DNA of 64,000 nt from Gracilibacillus timonensis. Its GTDB lineage: Bacteria; Bacillota; Bacilli; Bacillales; Amphibacillaceae. The DNA is taken from assembly GCF_900086715.1 (NCBI RefSeq), contig NZ_FLKH01000011.1, positions 434,001-498,000 on the forward strand, read 5' to 3'. The position numbers were made by a program, and so were the translations under genes. The notes under the pieces were generated by a model. The model was given only the letters and a program-made list of their open reading frames with translations. It made no database searches and was not told where the DNA came from. How positions within the stretch are numbered: the stretch's first letter is position 1; every line of letters begins with the position of its first letter. Shown here in pieces: positions 7,861-17,378 of the stretch.

Positions 7861-9576
7861 ATGGATTACTTGAAGCGTTTCTTTTCTTATTATAGTCCTT
7901 ACAAGGGGCTTTTTCTTTTAGATTTCATCTGTGCTATTTTTGTAGGAATCTTAGAATTAGCCTTTCCGCTTGCGGTTAATCAGGTGATTGATCGTCTCTT
8001 GCCACAAGGAAATTGGACACTGATCATTTGGGCGTGTGTCGCCTTATTGTTGATCTATGCTTTGAATACCTTACTGCAATATATCGTCACTTACTGGGGG
8101 CATAGATTAGGTATCAATATCGAGACAGATATGCGTCAAAAGTTGTTTACTCATATGCAGAAGCTATCGTTTGGCCATTATGATAATAACAAAACCGGTC
8201 ACTCCATCTCGAGGTTAACCAAAGATTTGGAAGAGATCGGGGAAATGGCACATCATGGCCCAGAAGACGCCTTTGTTGCCTTGATGACGCTAGCTGGTGC
8301 CTTTGCGATTATGCTTGGCATCAATTGGCCACTTGCCGTGATTTCTTTTATCGTCATTCCTTTGCTAATGGTCTTTGCCATTTACTTTAACAAGCTGATG
8401 ACTAGAACCTTTCGCAGGATGTTCCATGATATTGCCGATATCAATTCTAGAGTTGAGGACAGTATTGGTGGTATTCGTGTTGTACAGGCATTTGCTAATG
8501 AAAAATATGAACAGGATAAATTTGCTGAGAATAATGAACGGTATCGTCAAACCAAACTGGCCTCGTACAAGATCATGGCAAAAAATATTATGTCCAATTA
8601 TTTTTTGATGCGCATTGTTACTTTGTTCACCCTATTTTTCGGAACTTGGTTTGTGATCAACGGTTCCATGACTTATGGTGAATTTGTTGCCTTTTTGCTT
8701 TTGTCGAATATTTTGCTGGCACCTATTCAGAAAATCAATGCGATTATCGAGAGTTATCCAAAAGGAATTGCTGGGTTTAAGCGGTATACAGAGGTGCTGG
8801 ATACTAATCCTGATATTGCTGACAGTCCGCAAGCACGGGATATTCCGATTCACGGAGAAATACGTTATCAGGATGTCTCCTTTGGTTACAGCCCAACAGA
8901 GAGTATTCTTGAACAGCTTAGTTTCGAGGTTAATGCAGGAGAAACTGTCGCATTCGTTGGTCCTTCCGGTGCTGGGAAAACAACTGTATGTAGTCTGCTG
9001 CCTCGTTTTTACGAGACGATGTCAGGTGATATTTATATCGATGGTCATTCCATTCAGGATTTCACGCTTCGTTCATTGCGGAATCAGATTGGCATCGTGC
9101 AGCAGGATGTGTTTTTATTCTCAGGTACAATTCGAGAAAATGTAGCCTACGGTAAATTGGAGGCCTCCGATGAAGAGATTATGGAAGCTGCTGAAAAAGC
9201 CCAACTGAAGACATTTATTGAGGCGCAACCAGATGGTCTGGATACCGTAATTGGCGAACGTGGCGTTAAGCTTTCTGGTGGTCAAAAACAACGCTTGTCA
9301 ATCGCTCGTATGTTTTTGAAAAACCCGCCTATTTTAATCTTAGACGAGGCCACTTCAGCTTTAGATACAGAAACTGAGTTGGCCATACAACAGTCACTTG
9401 CTGAGCTATCAAAAGGTCGAACGACATTAGTGATTGCTCACCGCTTGGCGACGATTAAGAATGCGGATCGAATTATTGTATTAACCAAGGATGGCATCGC
9501 CGAACAAGGATCTCATCAAGAATTGCTGCAACGGACGGGAACTTATAGTCGTCTGCATCAGGCACAATTTGGCTAA
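7861..9576 (+). CDS. ABC exporter with fused membrane and ATPase domains
   Basis: A 571-residue half-exporter. Six membrane helices occupy residues 1-300 and the ATPase follows: Walker A GPSGAGKTT (about 372), signature LSGGQKQRLSIARM (about 475), Walker B ILILDEATSALD and H-loop VIAHRLATIKNADRI. It is of the MsbA/YfiB type and acts as a dimer. It starts 32 bp after the reductase and has a good ribosome binding site (GGGGGG), so it is probably the last gene of the iron operon; export of a siderophore is a reasonable guess, but such exporters are promiscuous. Confidence 0.88.
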   Translation: MDYLKRFFSYYSPYKGLFLLDFICAIFVGILELAFPLAVNQVIDRLLPQGNWTLIIWACVALLLIYALNTLLQYIVTYWGHRLGINIETDMRQKLFTHMQKLSFGHYDNNKTGHSISRLTKDLEEIGEMAHHGPEDAFVALMTLAGAFAIMLGINWPLAVISFIVIPLLMVFAIYFNKLMTRTFRRMFHDIADINSRVEDSIGGIRVVQAFANEKYEQDKFAENNERYRQTKLASYKIMAKNIMSNYFLMRIVTLFTLFFGTWFVINGSMTYGEFVAFLLLSNILLAPIQKINAIIESYPKGIAGFKRYTEVLDTNPDIADSPQARDIPIHGEIRYQDVSFGYSPTESILEQLSFEVNAGETVAFVGPSGAGKTTVCSLLPRFYETMSGDIYIDGHSIQDFTLRSLRNQIGIVQQDVFLFSGTIRENVAYGKLEASDEEIMEAAEKAQLKTFIEAQPDGLDTVIGERGVKLSGGQKQRLSIARMFLKNPPILILDEATSALDTETELAIQQSLAELSKGRTTLVIAHRLATIKNADRIIVLTKDGIAEQGSHQELLQRTGTYSRLHQAQFG

Positions 9577-9588
9577 ATCAAATAACTG

Positions 9589-9629
9589 GACGGAAGAGAT
9601 GGAATCGATGGCAGATTCCGTCTTTTCTT
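9589..9629 (+). terminator. Terminator of the iron operon
   Basis: GACGGAA (9589-9595) pairs with TTCCGTC (9616-9622), followed by TTTTCTT. An inner stem GGAATC/GATTCC is an alternative fold. Confidence 0.75.
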
Positions 9630-9751
9630 ATGATGATAACCATACAAATCAAGCTGGAAGGAACAAGCCTTTATATGATAAAATAGACTTATAAGGTTTA
9701 CTGACGAGAATCCTTATTATGGACTCCTTTAATCAGAAAGGAACGATTCCC

Positions 9752-10171
9752 ATGCGAAACTTTATGAAAATGTTAAAACCCTTTGATATTGTCATTATTG
9801 TTGTACTTATATTTATATCCCTTATTCCGCTTACTTATTTTTCTATTATGCAGGCACAACAAAAGGGAGATACCGTTGTGGCTGAGATTTCCCGAGATGG
9901 TGAAGTGTTACGCGAGATTACCTTGACAGGAAATGAAGGAAATGAAGAATTTACGATTGAAGGAGAAGGCGACCAATATAACCGCATCGAAGTAGATGGA
10001 GAGAGAATTAGGATCAAAGAAGACAACAGTCCAGATCAAGTGGGAGTACGAATGGGCTGGAAAGATAAACCTGGCGAGACCATTGTCTGCCTGCCGCATA
10101 AGTTACTGATTGAATTATCCTCGGAAAACGAAGATAACGGCGGGGAAGAAGATGTAATTATTTCTCATTAG
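9752..10171 (+). CDS. NusG domain II-containing membrane-anchored protein
   Basis: A 139-residue protein with one N-terminal membrane helix (FDIVIIVVLIFISLIPLTYF) and an external domain resembling NusG domain II: ISRDGEVLREITL, IEVDGERIRIKEDNSPDQ and GWKDKPGETIVCLPHKLLIEL. Members of this family are widespread in Firmicutes and their function is not settled. The ATG at 9752 is used because AAAGGAAC precedes it and the hydrophobic helix follows; an ATG at 9719 is without a ribosome binding site. The gene appears monocistronic, ended by a strong hairpin. Confidence 0.8.
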   Translation: MRNFMKMLKPFDIVIIVVLIFISLIPLTYFSIMQAQQKGDTVVAEISRDGEVLREITLTGNEGNEEFTIEGEGDQYNRIEVDGERIRIKEDNSPDQVGVRMGWKDKPGETIVCLPHKLLIELSSENEDNGGEEDVIISH

Positions 10172-10243
10172 GAGCTAGAGGCGATACCAATTAGTGCTAA
10201 TCGTCTCATAACAAGTAAAAGAGCTTATTAATAAAATGTATAC

Positions 10244-10276
10244 AGACTGAATCCACAACGGGTTCAGTCTTATTTT
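10244..10276 (+). terminator. Terminator of the NusG-II gene
   Basis: AGACTGAATCC and GGGTTCAGTCT pair as AGACTGAA/TTCAGTCT plus CC/GG, followed by TATTTT. Confidence 0.85.
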
Positions 10277-10374
10277 GCGTCGAAGGAAAGTAACCTTTTT
10301 TCTTGTTGTTTTAATAGATCACAAAAAAGGGAATAATTCGTTCAAGAAGCTTTTTTATCAAGGAGGTATGGAAG

Positions 10375-11619
10375 ATGACGGATACACATATGCCGAGGGA
10401 TAAAGGATTGGACCACACATTACAGCTGTTACATGAGGGATATCATTACGTAATGAATCGTTCGGATAAATTCGATTCCCGGCTATTTGAAACGAAGCTG
10501 TTAGGGGAAAAGGTCATCTGTATGGTCGGTCAAGAAGAGGCAGCACTCTTTTACGATAATGCGAAATTTTCTCGGAAGGACGCATCTCCGAGCAGAATTC
10601 AGAAAACGTTATTTGGCGAAGGTGGCGTGCAAGGTTTAGATGGGCAGGAGCATCACCATCGCAAGGAGATGTTTATGTCGTTAATGTCGCAGGATGGCTT
10701 GGCAAGAATGGCGTCTTTCATTCAAGAAGAGTGGGAGCAAGAAATGGATCAATACCAAGACGAAAAGGTGATTATCTATTCATTAGCCAAGCGGGTTTTA
10801 ACCAGAGCTGCTTTAAGATGGACAGGGGTTCCTTATCAAGAGGATCAGATAGAAACGTGGAGCGATCACTTAGGTGATATGTTTGAAGACGCTGGAGCAG
10901 TTGGACTGAAACATTGGCAGGCAAGAAGGTCCAGAAACAAGGCAGAGGATTGGATCAAGGAATTAGTCGGTAAAGTACGTGAAAAAGAGATTGAAGTCGG
11001 CGAAGACAGCCCACTTTACCATTTTGTCTGGCATCGCGATTGGAATGGAGAATTGCTGGACAAGTCGATTGTGGCCGTCGAATTATTGAATTTATTACGT
11101 CCGATTGTGGCGATTGCTGTCTATATTGATTTTCTTGCCTTAGCGATCCATGATTATCCAGAAGCGGTTCGTCAATTGGAAACGGAACAGGAAAGGGAGC
11201 ATTTCATTCAAGAAGTAAGACGGTTTTATCCGTTCTTTCCCGTAGCTCCTGCACGTGTAAAAATGGATTTTGAATGGGAAGGATATCGTTTTACAAAAGG
11301 AACATTAGTCCTGTTAGATTTATATGGCACCAACCATGACCCAGCTATTTGGGATCACCCGGATACTTTTCAGCCAGAGAGGTTTAAGGAATGGAGCGGT
11401 TCTCCATTTGATTTTATTCCTCAAGGAGGAGGCGAATTTGATATTGGTCATCGCTGCGCCGGTGAATGGCTTACGCTCGAAGTGTTGAAAGTGACGTTAG
11501 ATTTTTTCGTTAACCAAATCACGTATATCTTTCCAGAGCAGGACCTGACGTATAAAATGAATGATATTCCACCATTGCCGAAAAGTCGTGTGGTTATGGA
11601 GCAGGTACACATGAAGTAA
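10375..11619 (+). CDS. Cytochrome P450 peroxygenase, CYP152 (fatty acid hydroxylase) type
   Basis: A 414-residue P450 of the CYP152 group (B. subtilis BS-beta/YbdT is 417). These soluble enzymes use H2O2 to hydroxylate fatty acids at the alpha or beta carbon. The haem-thiolate cysteine is C361 in FDIGHRCAGEW. R242-P243 in NLLRPIVAIAVY replaces the usual acid-alcohol pair and binds the substrate carboxylate, the hallmark of the group. H93-H95 lie in QEHHHRKEMF, and C-helix contacts are present. Ribosome binding site AAGGAGG is six to seven bases upstream. The next small gene follows after 22 bp and is probably co-transcribed. Confidence 0.93.
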   Translation: MTDTHMPRDKGLDHTLQLLHEGYHYVMNRSDKFDSRLFETKLLGEKVICMVGQEEAALFYDNAKFSRKDASPSRIQKTLFGEGGVQGLDGQEHHHRKEMFMSLMSQDGLARMASFIQEEWEQEMDQYQDEKVIIYSLAKRVLTRAALRWTGVPYQEDQIETWSDHLGDMFEDAGAVGLKHWQARRSRNKAEDWIKELVGKVREKEIEVGEDSPLYHFVWHRDWNGELLDKSIVAVELLNLLRPIVAIAVYIDFLALAIHDYPEAVRQLETEQEREHFIQEVRRFYPFFPVAPARVKMDFEWEGYRFTKGTLVLLDLYGTNHDPAIWDHPDTFQPERFKEWSGSPFDFIPQGGGEFDIGHRCAGEWLTLEVLKVTLDFFVNQITYIFPEQDLTYKMNDIPPLPKSRVVMEQVHMK

Positions 11620-11641
11620 ACAAGGAGAAGGGAGGGGGCAA

Positions 11642-11854
11642 ATGATGAACGATGAAATAAACAGGAAAGAAAGGGAAAAGAACAAGCGGAAAACCATTCA
11701 TGAGGAAAAACGTAGCAAATTGGATCAATTCAAAGAACAACAGTTTGTCGATGAAACGCCATTAGAAGATCAGAAAATTGACAGACAGAATGAGAAGGAT
11801 AAGAAAAACAGTCAAAGCACTTCTCAATCAGAGAAAAAGTATAAAGAGAATTAA
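11642..11854 (+). CDS. Small hydrophilic protein of unknown function
   Basis: A 70-residue, highly charged protein without cysteine or hydrophobic segments, rich in lysine, glutamate and glutamine and predicted to be mostly helical or disordered. I do not recognise it. GGAGG at 11631-11635 is six bases before the ATG, so it is likely translated. It sits between the P450 gene and a terminator. Confidence 0.6.
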   Translation: MMNDEINRKEREKNKRKTIHEEKRSKLDQFKEQQFVDETPLEDQKIDRQNEKDKKNSQSTSQSEKKYKEN

Positions 11855-11862
11855 GAACCATA

Positions 11863-11898
11863 AAGGCTGTGCATTTTATGACTGCACAGTCTTTATTT
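11863..11898 (+). terminator. Terminator of the P450 transcription unit
   Basis: AAGGCTGTGCA (11863-11873) pairs with TGCACAGTCTT (11883-11893), one G-T pair, followed by TATTT. Confidence 0.85.
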
Positions 11899-12049
11899 GT
11901 AGGATAGGGGATCTAGTCAACAACTAACGATTCTGGTAAAATGATGGGGATTACTCAAGAAAACGATCGACATTGGAAATGTTCGTATTTCCCATTACCT
12001 ATGTCAAGTTTTTGCCATCGTTATGGAAATGAGCTTGAGGAGAGAAAAT

Positions 12050-12271
12050 ATGGCTTTTATTCTCAGTTTAGTCTTATATCTGCTTATTCTGTTAGTATTA
12101 TCGCTCGGCTTGTTTGTGCTAATGGTGTCCATTTTTTGGACAAATGAACCAGCTATTCTTTTCTTAGTATCCGTGATCACCGTGCACTTGCTTTTACAAA
12201 CGGCGGGAAGTATCCGAAAGCGCAAACGTTGGACAGATATTTATAAGCAAAAAGGTAGTGCGGAAGAATGA
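12050..12271 (+). CDS. Small membrane protein, unknown function
   Basis: A 73-residue protein with two long hydrophobic segments (FILSLVLYLLILLVLSLGLFVLMVSIFW and AILFLVSVITVHLLLQTAG) and a basic tail RKRKRW. The ATG at 12050 is preceded by GAGGAGA (12037-12043) with six bases between; an earlier in-frame ATG at 12023 has no ribosome binding site. Its last codons and stop lie inside the terminator hairpin. Family not recognised. Confidence 0.6.
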   Translation: MAFILSLVLYLLILLVLSLGLFVLMVSIFWTNEPAILFLVSVITVHLLLQTAGSIRKRKRWTDIYKQKGSAEE

Positions 12272-12290
12272 CTCTCTGCACTACCTTTTT
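12252..12290. terminator. Bidirectional terminator between convergent genes
   Basis: AAGGTAGTGC (12252-12261) pairs with GCACTACCTT (12278-12287). T-runs flank it on both strands (TTTTT after it, AAAAA before it), so it can end both the small membrane gene and the facing MFS gene. The stop codon of the former is in the loop. Confidence 0.88.
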
Positions 12291-12323
12291 TAAACATGGA
12301 TAAGGACTCACTGTTATCCAAAC

Positions 12324-13496
12324 TCATATCTGTGCCGGTCGCTGACGACGCAAGAAAAATAAATAAATATATAACAAGATCGATAAGCTAACAGAGATGG
12401 CGGCAGTTAGATAAATATAGCTGTAGCCAAAACTATTCGCTATTTGACCAAATACCATTGCGCCCGTGCCGACTCCTAAGTCAAAAAAGGAGAAGAAGGT
12501 AGCATTGGCCATTCCTTTCCGGTGATTGGCTGCACTATTGACTGCCCATGCCTGTAATGCCGGCTGTACAGAGCCAAAACCAAGCCCGTATAAAGAGGCC
12601 GCGATAAATAAGACAACGGCGTTAGGCATCCAAACCAGTAAACACATGGCAATGATAATCGAAGCGGCGCCGGGTAGAAAGACAGCGACATGCCCGTATC
12701 TATCATATAAACGACCAGAGAATGTTCGAGAAACCATCAAAAATAAGGCATAAAGCAAGAAATAGATTTCAATGCCTGCAATATTCTCTTCTGCTGTATA
12801 CAATGGCAAGAAGGAGGCAATCCCTCCAAAAGTCGTTGTAATAAAGAACAGTAATATCGCTGGTGTAAGTGCCGATTTTTCCACCACATCAAATCTCGAT
12901 GTTTTTTCCTCAGAAAGAGGGGGTTCTACCTTTTTATAAGTGATCTGAGTAGCCAGAATAAAGGCCATCAAACCAAGGCTGGCGGCGATAATAAATAACC
13001 ACGTAAATGACAGATAACCATATAGAGTCAAGCCCAATGTTGGTCCAAAAGCCAGCGCTAAGTTACCTGACAGGCCGAAGTAGCCCATTCCTTCACCACG
13101 TCTGCTTTGTGGAATCAAGTCCGTGGCGATGGTACCGGTAGCGGTTGTAGAGTAGCCCCAGCCAAGCCCCTGCACGACACGCATAAGCAAGAGGAAGACA
13201 ATACTCGTTATAAAAGCAAATGACCCAACTGAAATAACAAAAATAGACAATCCGATTAAATAAACAAATTGTCTACCCTTTGATTCTAAGGCGTGTCCGG
13301 CATTAGGCCGAATAAGTAAAGCCGAAAAGGTGAAAATACCAGTAATAATTCCGATCATTTGATTACTGCCACCTAATTCCTGCACTAGTAAAGGAACGGT
13401 AGGCAGTGTCATTTGAAAGCCAAGAAAAATAAAGAAGTTGGCGACACAAATAGAAATAAAATCCTTCGTCCAAATCCTTTCTTTTGTTTGTTGCAT
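12324..13496 (-). CDS. MFS transporter, probable drug or metabolite exporter
   Basis: A 390-residue protein with twelve predicted membrane helices. The MFS signature region between helices 2 and 3 is recognisable (ALLIRPNAGHALESKGRQFVYLIG), and VVQGLGWGYSTTATGTIATDLIPQSRRGEGMGYFGL resembles motif C/antiporter-type exporters. A similar loop motif is in the second half (FSGRLYDRYGHVAVFLPG). Substrate unknown. AAAGGAG precedes the ATG. A short inverted repeat overlaps the promoter, so a repressor may control it, but no regulator gene is adjacent. Confidence 0.85.
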   Translation of the reverse strand: MQQTKERIWTKDFISICVANFFIFLGFQMTLPTVPLLVQELGGSNQMIGIITGIFTFSALLIRPNAGHALESKGRQFVYLIGLSIFVISVGSFAFITSIVFLLLMRVVQGLGWGYSTTATGTIATDLIPQSRRGEGMGYFGLSGNLALAFGPTLGLTLYGYLSFTWLFIIAASLGLMAFILATQITYKKVEPPLSEEKTSRFDVVEKSALTPAILLFFITTTFGGIASFLPLYTAEENIAGIEIYFLLYALFLMVSRTFSGRLYDRYGHVAVFLPGAASIIIAMCLLVWMPNAVVLFIAASLYGLGFGSVQPALQAWAVNSAANHRKGMANATFFSFFDLGVGTGAMVFGQIANSFGYSYIYLTAAISVSLSILLYIYLFFLRRQRPAQI

Positions 13497-13517
13497 ATAT
13501 ACTAACTCCTTTAATTA

Positions 13518-13542
13518 TTTCGGTAATCGAAATTTAATTATA
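13518..13542 (-). promoter_or_regulatory. Promoter/operator of the MFS gene
   Basis: On the minus strand a TATAAT box (13537-13542) is followed by the inverted repeat TTTCGattacCGAAA (13518-13532), placed over the transcription start. This suggests a repressor site. Confidence 0.45.
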
Positions 13543-13715
13543 CCGCAGTTTCCTATGACAAAAAAGAAAAGTGTCTTGATTAAGTAAAAAGTAAGAAAAA
13601 AATATTTCAATTTGAAACATATTTGACATCATAATGTAAGTTTATAATGGTCAAGAAAAAGGAATAATGAGGTAACAACTATAAGTATGCGTTTAAAAAG
13701 AACCAAGCGTCATTT

Positions 13716-13745
13716 TTATTGGGCTTTTTGAACAACCTCTATAAT
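13716..13745 (+). promoter_or_regulatory. Candidate promoter of the surface-sugar operon
   Basis: TATAAT at 13740-13745 has a weak TTATTG 18 bp upstream. A second TATAAT at 13643-13648 lies behind a TTGACA (13623-13628) but with a spacer of only 14 bp. Bases 13543-13793 otherwise hold no gene. Confidence 0.35.
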
Positions 13746-13793
13746 AAGTACTAAAAAATGTGAAATTATAATATGGGAAGGTGTGTGAAAAGG

Positions 13794-14726
13794 ATGAAGG
13801 GTGTTATTCTTGCCGGAGGAAGCGGCACACGGTTATCACCAAGTACGGATAGCTTAAATAAGCACCTATTACCTGTTTTTGATAAACCGATGATCTATTA
13901 CCCGCTGTCTGTCTTAATGTTAGGTGGACTGAAAGAGATCATGATTATCAGTACACCAGAAGATACTGAACGATTTGAACGATTATTAGGAGATGGTTCC
14001 TCGCTGGGCCTTAGCCTAACGTATCGTGTACAAGAAGAGCCAAAAGGAATCCCAGAGGCCCTCGTGATTGCAGAAGGCTTTATTGGAAAAGATGATGTGA
14101 CCTTAATTCTTGCTGACAATATCTTCTTTGGGCAGGGCTTTACTACACTATTAAGGAAAGCGATCAAAGAGCATAAGCATGCAACGATCTTTGGTTATCG
14201 TGTCAAGGATCCTGAACGATTTGGAGTAGTTGAATTTGATCATCAACAACGCGCTATTTCACTCGAAGAAAAACCAGAAGATCCCAAATCTGATTTTGCG
14301 GTTACCGGCCTATATATGTATGACCATCGCGCTGTCCAACTAGCAAAAAAATTAAAGCCATCCGATCGTGGTGAATTGGAGATTACCGACTTGAATAAGG
14401 AGTATTTAAAATTTGGGCAGTTACATGTGGAACTGTTAGGCCGCGGCTTTGCCTGGATGGATGCCGGCACACAGGAATCATTATTTGAAGCAGGTGAGTT
14501 TATCAAGACCACCCAGCAGCGTCAAGGCTTCAAGATTGCTTGTTTAGAAGAGATCGCCTTCTATATGGGCTATATTTCTAAAGACGCATTATACGAAAAA
14601 GGAAAGGCGATGGAGAAAAACGACTATGGACAATATTTAATGGAAATAGCAGGTCGCAAACACCATCAACAATATTGGGATTCCATTGATCATCATCCCA
14701 TGTTAGGACTGGTGGAAAATGAATAA
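13794..14726 (+). CDS. rmlA: Glucose-1-phosphate thymidylyltransferase
   Basis: A 310-residue nucleotidyltransferase that makes dTDP-glucose from dTTP and glucose-1-phosphate. The nucleotide-binding signature [16 protein letters not shown] and the substrate loop [24 protein letters not shown] are intact, as is LADNIFFG with the metal-binding aspartate. The start at 13794 (MKGVILAGG) follows AAAAGG; an in-frame ATG at 13773 would add seven residues. It is the first gene of a seven-gene operon and overlaps rmlB by eight bases. Confidence 0.93.
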   Translation: MKGVILAGGSGTRLSPSTDSLNKHLLPVFDKPMIYYPLSVLMLGGLKEIMIISTPEDTERFERLLGDGSSLGLSLTYRVQEEPKGIPEALVIAEGFIGKDDVTLILADNIFFGQGFTTLLRKAIKEHKHATIFGYRVKDPERFGVVEFDHQQRAISLEEKPEDPKSDFAVTGLYMYDHRAVQLAKKLKPSDRGELEITDLNKEYLKFGQLHVELLGRGFAWMDAGTQESLFEAGEFIKTTQQRQGFKIACLEEIAFYMGYISKDALYEKGKAMEKNDYGQYLMEIAGRKHHQQYWDSIDHHPMLGLVENE

Positions 14727-15747
14727 AACCATACTAATTACAGGTGGGGCCGGTTTTATCGGCTCCAATTTCATCCATTATTATCGGCAGCAACACCCAG
14801 AAGACAGAATTATCAATATGGATAAGTTGACGTATGCTGGCTCTCTTCAAAATCTCAGCAGTATCACAGAGGATTCCTATTATACTTTTGTGGAAGGAGA
14901 TATCGCTGATCTGAAGCTTATCGAGGACATTTTTAATCAAGAGGATATTGATGGGGTGATTCATTTTGCTGCAGAATCCCATGTGGATCGTTCAATTGCC
15001 GACTCCATTCCTTTTATTCATACCAATGTGGTAGGGACCATGAATATCCTGCAAACGGCGTATAAGAATTGGGAAGAAAAAGGGGAACTAAAATCCCGTC
15101 GTTTTCACCAGATATCCACGGACGAAATCTATGGCTCATTAGGTGAAGAAGGTCAATTTACCGAAGACACCCCGTATGACCCGCGAAATCCTTATAGTGC
15201 CTCCAAGGCTAGTGCCAATCTGTTGGTAAAGAGCTTTGGCTATACCTATGGGATGAATATTGTGATTTCCTCTTGTTCGAATAATTATGGTCCGAGACAA
15301 CATGAAGAAAAGCTGCTTCCTACTATTATTCGGCATGCGCTTGCCAATGAGTCCATTCCTATTTACGGAGATGGTCAAAATATTCGAGATTGGCTCTATG
15401 TTCATGATCATTGTGAGGCGATTGATTTGATCTATCATCAAGGTAGACCAATGGAAACTTATAATGTTGGCGGGGAAAATGAGCAGACCAATATCACGAT
15501 AACCAAACAAGTTTGTCAGCTTTTAGATCAAGTGTGTCCCGAACTTCTGCGGCAATATCGCTTAGAACGTTTTGAACAGCTGATGACCTTTGTGGAAGAT
15601 CGAAAGGGGCATGATCGCCGTTATGCCGTAAATGCAAGTAAAACAAAGAGAGAGTTAGGCTGGCAACCAGTGACATCATTGACGAATGGACTGAAACAAA
15701 CGGTAGATTGGTACGTAGAGAAATGGAAAAGAACAACCAACCGCTGA
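14719..15747 (+). CDS. rmlB: dTDP-glucose 4,6-dehydratase
   Basis: A 342-residue short-chain dehydrogenase/reductase that turns dTDP-glucose into dTDP-4-keto-6-deoxyglucose. It shows NAD-binding [10 protein letters not shown] at the N-terminus, the [11 protein letters not shown] active-site segment with catalytic Asp-Glu, the [14 protein letters not shown] YxxxK pair, and [14 protein letters not shown]. No RmlC or RmlD follows, so the product is not rhamnose; the downstream aminotransferase is the expected consumer of the keto sugar. Confidence 0.94.
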   Translation: MNKTILITGGAGFIGSNFIHYYRQQHPEDRIINMDKLTYAGSLQNLSSITEDSYYTFVEGDIADLKLIEDIFNQEDIDGVIHFAAESHVDRSIADSIPFIHTNVVGTMNILQTAYKNWEEKGELKSRRFHQISTDEIYGSLGEEGQFTEDTPYDPRNPYSASKASANLLVKSFGYTYGMNIVISSCSNNYGPRQHEEKLLPTIIRHALANESIPIYGDGQNIRDWLYVHDHCEAIDLIYHQGRPMETYNVGGENEQTNITITKQVCQLLDQVCPELLRQYRLERFEQLMTFVEDRKGHDRRYAVNASKTKRELGWQPVTSLTNGLKQTVDWYVEKWKRTTNR

Positions 15748-16688
15748 TCTCCGTCGTTGTCCCGGTTTATGGCTGTAAGACTTGCTTAGCAGAATTATGT
15801 GATCGCGTCAAACAAACGATTCAGTCCATTCCAGCTCGCTACGAAATTCTGCTTGTTAATGATGCAAGTCCTGATCATGCTTGGGAAGTAATTACAAATC
15901 TGCATGCCCAAGATCCACAGGTGAAGGGGATTGATTTAACGCGTAATTTTGGTCAGCATCATGCCATTACTGCTGGACTTGATTTTACTGCCGGAGATTG
16001 GGTGGTGGTGATGGACTGTGACTTGCAGGATCGACCAGAGGAAATCATATCCTTATACTACAAGGCGTTGGAAGGTTACGATGTTGTATTTGCTCAGCGC
16101 ATGGTACGACAGGATCGATCGATGAAAAAACTATCCTCGAAATTATTTTACAGAATATATGACTACTTCAGTGGTCAAAAAAGTGATGCAACGATTGCCA
16201 ATTACAGTATTGTATCCCGCAAAGTTGTTGAAAGTTATCGCGAATTACGAGAACAGAATCGCTATTTTCCGCTTTTTATCAAGTGGATTGGTTATAAGCA
16301 AACCAAGCTTCCCGTTCAGCATGATGCAAGGAAAGAAGGTAAATCCTCGTACCATTTTCGCAAACTAGTGGTACTTGCTACGGACGCTATCGTATCACAG
16401 TCTAATAAGCCACTACGGCTTTCGATTACCGTCGGCTTCTTGATGGCTACACTTTCGTTTATCTATGCACTATATTTATTTACTCGCTACTTTTTTTTGG
16501 CAGAACCTGTGCAAGGATGGACCAGTGTGATGGTCTCGCTTTTCTTTATTGGCGGGCTGATTTTTTTTCAGTTTGGCATTATTGGCTTGTATTTGGGGAA
16601 AATTTTCAACGAAACGAAAAATCGGCCCATCTACTTAATTAGGGATGTGACCGATGCTAATGCGGAAAAGAAAGGAGATAGGCAATGA
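15723..16688 (+). CDS. GT2 polyprenyl-phosphate sugar transferase (GtrB/DPM1-like)
   Basis: A 321-residue family 2 glycosyltransferase. The catalytic domain (VVVPVYGCKTC, VNDASPDHAWEV, VMDCDLQDRPEEI with the DxD-like DCD) is followed by two C-terminal membrane helices (about 235-260 and 270-295), the architecture of enzymes that attach an activated sugar to undecaprenyl phosphate at the inner membrane face. It is related to YkoT/YkcC of B. subtilis. Likely donor here is the dTDP-amino sugar made by its neighbours. The start at 15723 is inside rmlB; an ATG at 15708 is the alternative. Confidence 0.85.
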   Translation: MEKNNQPLISVVVPVYGCKTCLAELCDRVKQTIQSIPARYEILLVNDASPDHAWEVITNLHAQDPQVKGIDLTRNFGQHHAITAGLDFTAGDWVVVMDCDLQDRPEEIISLYYKALEGYDVVFAQRMVRQDRSMKKLSSKLFYRIYDYFSGQKSDATIANYSIVSRKVVESYRELREQNRYFPLFIKWIGYKQTKLPVQHDARKEGKSSYHFRKLVVLATDAIVSQSNKPLRLSITVGFLMATLSFIYALYLFTRYFFLAEPVQGWTSVMVSLFFIGGLIFFQFGIIGLYLGKIFNETKNRPIYLIRDVTDANAEKKGDRQ

Positions 16689-17377
16689 GCAACAATACCT
16701 TTTTAGAAGCAACACCATGGGATCGGCGTAATTTTGCTATCGCTACTTATCAACTAACGGAATATAGGGAGGAAGCCTTGCAAGAAACCAACAAAGTCGA
16801 AGGTCATTTTACAATAAAGGTGGATCCGTTTGCTGATAAGTCCCTATTGCAGCAATATGGCTTCTACTATGTGGATACCTTATCAGAACCCTTTTGCAAG
16901 CGAGAGCACTTCTTGGCTGATCGTGCTGGTGATATCACCTTTACCAAAGATTATGACAACGATCAGGTGCTGACTATTGCAGAAGGAGCGTTTCAAGGCG
17001 GACGCTATCATCGTGATTTTAATGTCCCTAATGATTTAGCCGATTTACGTTATCGTAATTGGGTGAAAGATTTAATCGATCAAGATTTGATTCTTGCTTA
17101 TGTACAGCAAGGAAATGTGGATGGTTTTTTTGCCTATCAAGAGGAACATGTTCTCCTGATGGCGATGCACAAAAGGGTTCGGGGCAAGGGCTTTGCCACA
17201 CCGTTTGCAGCGGCTTGTTTACAGGAACAATGGGAACGAACCGATGCTGACAAACTGATTACATCGATTTCTCCCAGTAACCCTGCCTCGTTGAATGTGT
17301 TCCTTGGCGTAGGCTTTCGGATGGGTCCTTGTAAGGATATTTATCATAAAGTAAATGGCTCGGTTGGGGGAGATTAA
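16685..17377 (+). CDS. wecD: GNAT acetyltransferase, probable dTDP-4-amino-4,6-dideoxygalactose N-acetyltransferase
   Basis: A 230-residue protein whose C-terminal half is a GNAT fold: LMAMHKRVRGKGFATPFAAACLQEQW carries the acetyl-CoA loop, and SINPSNPASLNVFLGVGFRMG-like text forms the last strand. The N-terminal half resembles the extra domain of E. coli WecD/RffC. WecD acetylates the 4-amino group of dTDP-fucosamine; placement next to a WecE-type transaminase makes the same reaction likely. It starts at GAAAGGAGATAGGCAATG and overlaps the upstream gene by four bases. Confidence 0.75.
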   Translation: MSNNTFLEATPWDRRNFAIATYQLTEYREEALQETNKVEGHFTIKVDPFADKSLLQQYGFYYVDTLSEPFCKREHFLADRAGDITFTKDYDNDQVLTIAEGAFQGGRYHRDFNVPNDLADLRYRNWVKDLIDQDLILAYVQQGNVDGFFAYQEEHVLLMAMHKRVRGKGFATPFAAACLQEQWERTDADKLITSISPSNPASLNVFLGVGFRMGPCKDIYHKVNGSVGGD

Positions 17378-17378
17378 A

